Origin: Dokdonella_A soli
GTDB lineage: Bacteria > Pseudomonadota > Gammaproteobacteria > Xanthomonadales > Rhodanobacteraceae
Direction of reading: 5' to 3'
Assembly: GCF_039523175.1 (NCBI RefSeq)
Contig: NZ_BAAAEU010000004.1
Coordinates: 124,001-188,000 of the forward strand
Length of the DNA stretch: 64,000 nucleotides
The notes beneath the pieces were generated by a model. It had not been told where the DNA came from and did not search any database. It worked only from the letters and a program-made list of their open reading frames with translations. This document shows, one piece after another, positions 59,283 through 64,000 of the stretch. The translations under genes and the position numbers were made by a program. Position 1 is the first letter of the stretch. Each line of letters starts with the position of its first letter.

Positions 59283-59996
59283 ATGCGCCTCAACAAACAC
59301 ATCGCCGAGTCCGGCTACTGCTCACGCCGCGAAGCCGATCGGCTGATCGCGGAAAAAAGGGTCACCCTCAACGGAAAGCCGGCGGGCATCGGCACCCAGG
59401 TCGAGGAGGGCGACGACATCCGCGTCGACGGCCAGCCCTTGCTCGCGCGGCGCGCGGCGGGCAAAACGCGCCAGCACGTCTATATCGCGCTGAACAAGCC
59501 GGTCGGCATCACCTGCACGACCGAGCGCGAGGTCGGCGGCAACATCGTCGACTTCGTGGACCATCAGCAGCGGGTCTTCCCGGTCGGGCGTCTCGACAAG
59601 GACTCGGAGGGGCTGATCCTGCTGACCAGCAACGGCGACATCGTCAACGAGATCCTGCGTTCGGAGAACCGCCACGAGAAGGAATACCTCGTCGCGGTGA
59701 ACAAGCCGGTCACGCCGGAGTTCCTCGCCGGCATGTCGCGCGGCGTGCGCATCCATCACCAGCTGACCAAGCCGTGCAAGGCGACGCGGCTTGCGAAGTT
59801 CGGCTTCCGCATCGTGCTGACCCAGGGCCTGAACCGGCAGATCCGCCTGATGGCGGCCGCGTTCGGCTACCGCGTCACGCAACTGCGGCGCGTGCGCATC
59901 GTCAACATCAAGCTGGGTGCGCTGAAGGTCGGGCAGTGGCGCAACCTGACCGATGCCGAGCTGCGCGGCTTGCTGCCGGAGCGCACGGCCTGGTGA
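59283..59996 (+). CDS. rluF: 23S rRNA pseudouridine synthase RluF-like
   Basis: 237 residues. The S4 domain is MRLNKHIAESGYCSRREADR, then LIAEKRVTLNGKPA. The catalytic part has ALNKPVGITCTT, then FPVGRLDKDSEGLILLTSNG with the catalytic aspartate in GRLD, and LTQGLNRQIRLMAAAFGYRV. This closely matches RluF, which makes pseudouridine 2604 in 23S rRNA; RluB/RsuA are less similar in wording. The ATG at 59283 begins the S4 domain. Confidence 0.85.
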   Translation: MRLNKHIAESGYCSRREADRLIAEKRVTLNGKPAGIGTQVEEGDDIRVDGQPLLARRAAGKTRQHVYIALNKPVGITCTTEREVGGNIVDFVDHQQRVFPVGRLDKDSEGLILLTSNGDIVNEILRSENRHEKEYLVAVNKPVTPEFLAGMSRGVRIHHQLTKPCKATRLAKFGFRIVLTQGLNRQIRLMAAAFGYRVTQLRRVRIVNIKLGALKVGQWRNLTDAELRGLLPERTAW

Positions 59997-60018
59997 GCCG
60001 TGCGCCCAGGCCCTGCGA

Positions 60019-60633
60019 TCAATCGACGTTGAAGCTCTGCAGGCTGACCGGCGTGGTGCCTGGTGAGAAGAACACGCCGTCCGCCCAGATCGCGACGGGG
60101 TAATTACCGTTGGGCTGCTGCGCTCCCAGCGGCTGGCGCAGCGGTTGGACGGAGGTGATCGCGCACGACACGCTCTGCGTTGATGCCGGCAGTACGAACG
60201 GCGTGGTCGTGCGGAATGCGATCCAGTTGTTCGCATCGGTAGCGCCCTGTGCAGCATTTGCGCTGCCGAGCGATGCGCCGCTGCAATCGGTGGAGGCATG
60301 GGCCGAGCACGTCATGCCGTACGTGCTGCTGGTGTTCGCCTTGATCTTGATACCGAACGAATAGTCGCTGCCGCCGGCGAGCGAACCGATGCACTGCTTG
60401 ACCGACAGGTTGCCGTTCATGCCGTTCGCCGTCGACATCGCGAGCGCGCCGGAACTTGCCGACCCTTCGGCGTCTTGTGCCGCATCGCGCCAGAAGCTGG
60501 TCATGGTCGTGTCGGCCGTCCAGCCGGTGACGCCCTGATCGAAGCTGCCGTTGACAATCATGTTGCTGGGCGTGGCCGAGCAGACGCCGCAGGCAAGCAG
60601 CGCCGACAACGCAGTCATGCGTATGAAGTTCAT
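60019..60633 (-). CDS. exported CBM-like beta-sandwich protein
   Basis: 204 residues. A signal peptide (RMTALSALLACGVCSATPS) precedes one jelly-roll-like domain that starts NMIVNGSFDQGVTGWTADTT, the opening of carbohydrate-binding CBM4/9-like modules. It is rich in serine, threonine and asparagine and has cysteines at CIGSL, TCSAHASTDCSG and SCAI. It has no catalytic part and may bind glycans outside the cell. A terminator-like hairpin precedes the ATG. It is divergent from the M20 gene. Confidence 0.75.
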   Translation of the reverse strand: MNFIRMTALSALLACGVCSATPSNMIVNGSFDQGVTGWTADTTMTSFWRDAAQDAEGSASSGALAMSTANGMNGNLSVKQCIGSLAGGSDYSFGIKIKANTSSTYGMTCSAHASTDCSGASLGSANAAQGATDANNWIAFRTTTPFVLPASTQSVSCAITSVQPLRQPLGAQQPNGNYPVAIWADGVFFSPGTTPVSLQSFNVD

Positions 60634-60651
60634 CCCAATCCCCTGTTTGAT

Positions 60652-60680
60652 AAAAAAACGCAGCGTTCCGAGCGCTGCGT
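60652..60680 (-). terminator. terminator-like hairpin in the leader of the CBM-like gene
   Basis: On the minus strand ACGCAGCG (60680-60673), a 7-base loop and CGCTGCGT (60665-60658) form a perfect 8-bp stem, followed directly by a run of seven T (60658-60652). It lies 19 bp before the ATG at 60633, between the putative promoter and the gene, so it may act as an attenuator. Confidence 0.65.
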
Positions 60681-60712
60681 CGGCGTCGATTTTGCCAGAT
60701 TCGGTGGGAGGT

Positions 60713-60741
60713 CCAATAGTGGAGATGCGGCGATTGTGCAA
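60713..60741 (-). promoter_or_regulatory. possible promoter of the CBM-like gene
   Basis: On the minus strand TTGCAC (60741-60736), a 17-bp spacer and TATTGG (60718-60713). The -10 box is weak. A transcript starting near 60706 would have a leader of about 73 bases that contains the hairpin at 60652-60680. Confidence 0.35.
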
Positions 60742-60878
60742 TGTGTAATCTGCGGTACCCACGATGATCGGGGTAGTTGCACAAGGCTGGATGGCTCGCG
60801 CCGGTGGCCGCTGCACTGCCTCTTGATGTCGGCACGTCGACGATTCATTCTGGACGCTTCGTCACTGGAGGGCATGGC

Positions 60879-62303
60879 ATGAAGCACGCGGGTGTTGGAA
60901 CGTGGGTCTTCTCGATGCTGCTCGCTTCGCTCGCTCCGGCAGCGCAGTCACAATCGCCCGCGCCGGATGAAGCGACGTTCCGTGCGCTCTACAAGCAGCT
61001 TGTCGAGATCAACACGACACTGTCCGTCGGCAGCTGCACGGAGGCCGCCAAGGCCATGCAGGCGCGCCTGATTGCCGGCGGCATTCCGGCAGCGGACACG
61101 CAGATCCTCGTGCCGCCGGGCCGGCCCAAGGACGGCAACCTGATCGCGACCTACAAGGGCAGCGACCGCAAGGCCGAACCGATCCTGCTGCTCGCGCACA
61201 TCGACGTCGTCGAAGCGAAGCGCGCGGACTGGATCCGTGATCCGTTCAAGCTGGTCGAGGAGGGCGGCTGGTTCTACGCGCGCGGCGCCAGTGACGACAA
61301 GGCGATGGCCGCTGTATTCACCGACAGCCTGATCCGCTACCACAAGGAAGGCTTCAAGCCGCGTCGCGATATCCGCCTCGCGCTGACCTGCGGCGAGGAA
61401 ACCTCGGACACCTTCGATGGCGTGTCGTGGCTGCTCAAGGAGCATCCCGCGTTGCTCAAGGCCGCCTTCGCGCTCAACGAAGGCGCGGGCGGTGAGCTCG
61501 ACCAGCACGGCAAGCCGGTTGCGCTGCAGATCCAGGCTGGCGAAAAGGTCTATCAGGATTTCAGGCTGGAAACGACCGACGTCGGCGGCCACAGCTCGCG
61601 CCCGACGAAGAAGAACCCGATCTACGAGCTCAGCACCGGGCTCGCGAAGATCGGCGCCTACCAGTTTCCGATCAGCCTCAACGAGGCGACGCGCGCGTAC
61701 TTCAAGGCGCAGATCGAGCTGGCGCCACCGGCCGTCGCCGAGGACATCAAGGCCGTGTTGCGCGATCCGCCCGATGCGGCCGCCGCGGACCGGCTGTGGG
61801 CGATCAATCCCGGCTGGAACAGCATGCTGCGCACGACCTGTGTCGCCACGATGGTCGATGCCGGCCACGCGCCCAACGCACTGCCGCAGCATGCGGGCGC
61901 GAACGTGAACTGCCGCATCCTGCCGGGTGTGCCGCTCGATGCGGTCAGGAACACGCTGGCGCATGTGATGGGCGATGACAAGGTCACGATCAAGGCGGTG
62001 GGCGAACCCAGCCCGGTCGGGAACGTGCCACAGCTCACGCCGGCGATCATGGATCCGGTGCGCAAGGTCGCCGAGGGCATCTGGCCCGGGATCGCGATCG
62101 TGCCGACCATGTCCACCGGTGCAACGGACGGAAGATTCCTCAACGCGGCGGGCACGCCGACCTACGGCCTTTCCGGGATGTTCCACGACGCCGAGGGCAG
62201 CCACGCGCACGGCCTCAACGAGCGTATCCGGGTGAAGTCGCTGATGGACGGGCGGAGGTTTCTCTACGAGATCGTGAAGGTGTACGCGAACGGGGAGGGC
62301 TGA
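60879..62303 (+). CDS. exported M20-family peptidase
   Basis: 474 residues. The signal peptide (TWVFSMLLASLAPAAQSQ) is followed by the M20 domain: LLLAHIDVVEAKRADWIRDP with H107 and the catalytic-type aspartate, YARGASDDKAMAAVFTDSLI (bridging D), CGEETSDTFDGVSWLLKEHP with the catalytic EE, and a late histidine in GSHAHGLNERI. The dimerisation domain contains TTDVGGHSSRPTKKNP. It is probably a di- or aminopeptidase in the periplasm. GGAGGG precedes the ATG at 60879. Confidence 0.9.
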   Translation: MKHAGVGTWVFSMLLASLAPAAQSQSPAPDEATFRALYKQLVEINTTLSVGSCTEAAKAMQARLIAGGIPAADTQILVPPGRPKDGNLIATYKGSDRKAEPILLLAHIDVVEAKRADWIRDPFKLVEEGGWFYARGASDDKAMAAVFTDSLIRYHKEGFKPRRDIRLALTCGEETSDTFDGVSWLLKEHPALLKAAFALNEGAGGELDQHGKPVALQIQAGEKVYQDFRLETTDVGGHSSRPTKKNPIYELSTGLAKIGAYQFPISLNEATRAYFKAQIELAPPAVAEDIKAVLRDPPDAAAADRLWAINPGWNSMLRTTCVATMVDAGHAPNALPQHAGANVNCRILPGVPLDAVRNTLAHVMGDDKVTIKAVGEPSPVGNVPQLTPAIMDPVRKVAEGIWPGIAIVPTMSTGATDGRFLNAAGTPTYGLSGMFHDAEGSHAHGLNERIRVKSLMDGRRFLYEIVKVYANGEG

Positions 62304-62417
62304 GCCCGTCGTTGACCATGCGTCGGCCGGGGAGGGCTCCCCGGCTGCCCGGACTTGCCCCGCCCGCCCGCAGGGTCGACACTATGGCCTGCCGAGGGGG
62401 CACAGGGACGCACGGTC

Positions 62418-62918
62418 GTGAACACGCTCGACATGTTGAGGGGTATTTTCCGGGCCGCGCGTCTGGAGCGCGACCGGCGTGAGAGACCACGCACGAATGC
62501 ACGCAAGGGAACCCGCGTGCTGGTTGTTGACGACTCGCCGACCATTGTCGCGATGCTGCGCAAGCTGCTGCAGCAGAACGGTTTCATTACGTTCGAGGCC
62601 GGCGACGCGGAGCAGGGCGTGGTGCTCGCCCGCACGGAACGGCCCGACCTGATCTTCCTCGATATCGTGCTGCCCGGCATGAACGGGTTTGCCGCATTGC
62701 GCATGCTGCGCCACGACCCGCGCACCGCCGACATTCCGATCATCATGATCAGCGGCAACGCGCAGGCGACCGAGCAGTTCTACGCGCAACGCATCGGCGC
62801 CGACGACTTCATGAAGAAGCCGTTCACGCGCGAGGATGTGTTCGCACGCATCGAGCGTCTGCTCGACGCTGACCTTGCCCCACGGCGGCACGCGGCCGCG
62901 CTACACGCGGCCAGCTAG
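62418..62918 (+). CDS. CheY-like response regulator, PilG/PilH type
   Basis: 166 residues. A basic N-terminal extension (about 30 residues) precedes a lone receiver: RVLVVDDSPTIVAMLRKLLQ with the acidic pair, LIFLDIVLPGMNGFAALRML with the phosphoacceptor aspartate, IPIIMISGNAQ, and the lysine in DDFMKKPFTREDVF. No output domain follows. Such proteins act by binding partners, as in twitching motility or phosphorelay control. The GTG start at 62418 is tentative; ATG 62433 is close. Confidence 0.8.
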   Translation: MNTLDMLRGIFRAARLERDRRERPRTNARKGTRVLVVDDSPTIVAMLRKLLQQNGFITFEAGDAEQGVVLARTERPDLIFLDIVLPGMNGFAALRMLRHDPRTADIPIIMISGNAQATEQFYAQRIGADDFMKKPFTREDVFARIERLLDADLAPRRHAAALHAAS

Positions 62919-63199
62919 GACAGCAGGCGTTCAAGACCGGCGAAAGCGCTGATGGAGAAGCGGGCGCGCATTCCCGATTCGGGCTTGCACGGCCGCGCCT
63001 GAGCATCGCGCGCGTGGAAGCCGCAAGTCGAACGATAGCCCGCAGAGGAAACCGGAACACTTCCGGTCAGCTTCCTCCGCCGTTGCTCTCGCGTGTCTGC
63101 GGTTTGCGGGGTTCGGGGAGCGACGGAACAATGAACCGACTCAAGGTGCCGTACCGACCATCCAAGTGTGATGACCTCAACACACACAAGATAACCCGT

Positions 63200-63691
63200 T
63201 TAGGGCTTGATCTGCTCCGTCACGATTTTATCGAGCTTCGATAAACTGATGCCACCGAGCATCCGTTTGACCACCTTTCCTGCAGGGTCAACGAGATAGG
63301 TTATCGGCCGCATTTGCATGCCATATGCCGACGACTTGAATTCTCTTGGCGTCAATTTCTCACTGAGCTGAGCAACCGGGTAGCCCACTGGATGGGCGAT
63401 AACAAATGCTCTCAGTGCCTCGGCGCTGATATCTTCATCAGTTAATCCAATGGCTACCACGTCTTTGTGTGTCGCAACGAACTTTGACAGGTTTGGCATC
63501 TCTTCAAGGCAAGCGCTGCACCAAGTCGCCCACCAGTTGACGATGACCCATTTACCGCGCTGCGCCTGCAGGTCGAAGCTGCCATTCTCGACCGTTGTAA
63601 CCACAATCGTGGCTGGCTGCGCAGCAAGAGTGCTGGCATCAGACAAAAGAGCCATCAGAAGTAACAGCAAAATTCCGATAATTCGCGGCAT
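63200..63691 (-). CDS. exported TlpA-like thioredoxin-fold protein
   Basis: 163 residues. A hydrophobic N-terminus (IIGILLLLLMALLSDASTLA) is a signal peptide or anchor. VIVNWWATWCSACLEEMPNL carries the CxxC active site (CSAC), and MQMRPITYLVDPAGKVVKRM the cis-proline region. It should act as a periplasmic disulfide reductase, as in cytochrome c maturation. GC is lower than in its neighbours, suggesting transfer. Confidence 0.88.
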   Translation of the reverse strand: MPRIIGILLLLLMALLSDASTLAAQPATIVVTTVENGSFDLQAQRGKWVIVNWWATWCSACLEEMPNLSKFVATHKDVVAIGLTDEDISAEALRAFVIAHPVGYPVAQLSEKLTPREFKSSAYGMQMRPITYLVDPAGKVVKRMLGGISLSKLDKIVTEQIKP

Positions 63692-63744
63692 GCTCGATCT
63701 TACGAATTGTTATGGATGCTGCCGGAAAGGCTCGACGGGTCGAT

Positions 63745-64000
63745 CTAATCCGCCAATGCTGCGTTGTGATAGACCTCCTGCACGTCATCCAGCTCTTCCA
63801 GCCAGTCGAGCAGGTCGCGCAGAGTCTCTTCGGTTTCGCTGGTGACCGCGACGCGGTTCTCCGGCCGCATCACGACATCGGCGCGCAGCGGTTCGAGGCC
63901 GGCTGCAGTCAGCGCCTTCTTGACCGCTTCGAAGTTCTCGGGCGCGCACAGCACAACGCTCTGGCCGGCTTCGGACTGCACATCGTCGGCGCCGGCATCG
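63745..64000 (-). CDS. yebC: YebC/PmpR-family regulator, 5' part outside window
   Basis: The frame is open to the right edge. Visible are about 85 C-terminal residues: EAGQSVVLCAPENFEAVKKA, then LTAAGLEPLRADVVMRPENR and LLDWLEELDDVQEVYHNAAL, the typical YebC ending. YebC proteins are translation factors that relieve ribosome stalling at proline runs and in some species bind DNA. The start is beyond 64000. Confidence 0.9.
   Translation of the reverse strand, partial: DAGADDVQSEAGQSVVLCAPENFEAVKKALTAAGLEPLRADVVMRPENRVAVTSETEETLRDLLDWLEELDDVQEVYHNAALAD

Noticed and set aside
1..64000. tRNA, rRNA, prophage or secondary-metabolite megasynthase genes
   Set aside because: I looked for T-loop wording, rRNA blocks, integrases, phage structural genes and modular synthases by eye and saw none. 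A covariance search could still find a small RNA.

Overview
This is a high-GC chromosomal window packed with short operons. It looks like a gammaproteobacterium of the Lysobacterales (Xanthomonadales), most likely Rhodanobacteraceae such as a Dokdonella relative. That assignment is inference. It rests on the gene families present (M13 and M28 secreted peptidases, several DUF families), on REP-type palindromes between genes, and on two exported proteins that end in the same tail, IFANGF plus D or E. I found no rRNA, tRNA, CRISPR array, prophage or intact insertion sequence.

Layout. Positions 1-1912 hold the end of a DUF1801 gene, an AraC regulator and an exported SnoaL-like protein. Positions 2078-8773 form the most unusual locus. 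The left-going genes are a GT-C-like membrane protein, a UbiA prenyltransferase and an exported alpha/alpha-toroid protein carrying the class II terpene cyclase motif DxDD. The right-going genes are a UDP-glucuronate decarboxylase, a DPM1/GtrB-like glycosyltransferase and an unknown membrane protein. A prenyl- or terpenoid-linked glycan or glycolipid pathway is plausible but unproven. Positions 8969-14736 hold an EamA exporter, an exported six-hairpin-like protein, an M14-type carboxypeptidase-like protein, a DUF924 protein and a membrane protein. Positions 14924-20357 hold a NarL-type response regulator, its 7TM sensor kinase and a 14-repeat FG-GAP surface protein.

Positions 20425-29849 carry exported alpha/beta hydrolases, a lone ParA, a DGPF/YCII protein, a TetR repressor divergent from a glutathione S-transferase with a clear palindromic operator between them, and a DHA2 efflux pump. 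Positions 29975-33598 contain a broken phzF, a 60-residue disordered protein, an ECF42-like sigma factor with its DGPF partner, a DksA-type zinc-finger protein and a pseudouridine synthase. Similar TGTC(G/C)A-N16-TCGTC elements precede two of the window's three DGPF genes, which suggests a small ECF42 regulon.

Positions 33780-52223 are a run of housekeeping and stress genes: a cupredoxin-like protein, M23, M13 and M28 peptidases, ChaC, PEBP, YkgJ plus a methyltransferase, a divergent LysE/LysR pair, a Tat-exported class V PLP enzyme, a beta-CASP nuclease, TrxC and DDAH. Positions 52339-56734 hold a DedA protein preceded by what may be a methyltransferase remnant, a divergent OmpR/histidine-kinase pair, and an orphan DctP-type binding protein. 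The right end (56802-64000) has a YbaY lipoprotein, ThpR, RluF, an exported protein behind a terminator-like leader hairpin, an M20 peptidase, a CheY-like regulator, a TlpA-like thioredoxin and the C-terminal part of YebC.
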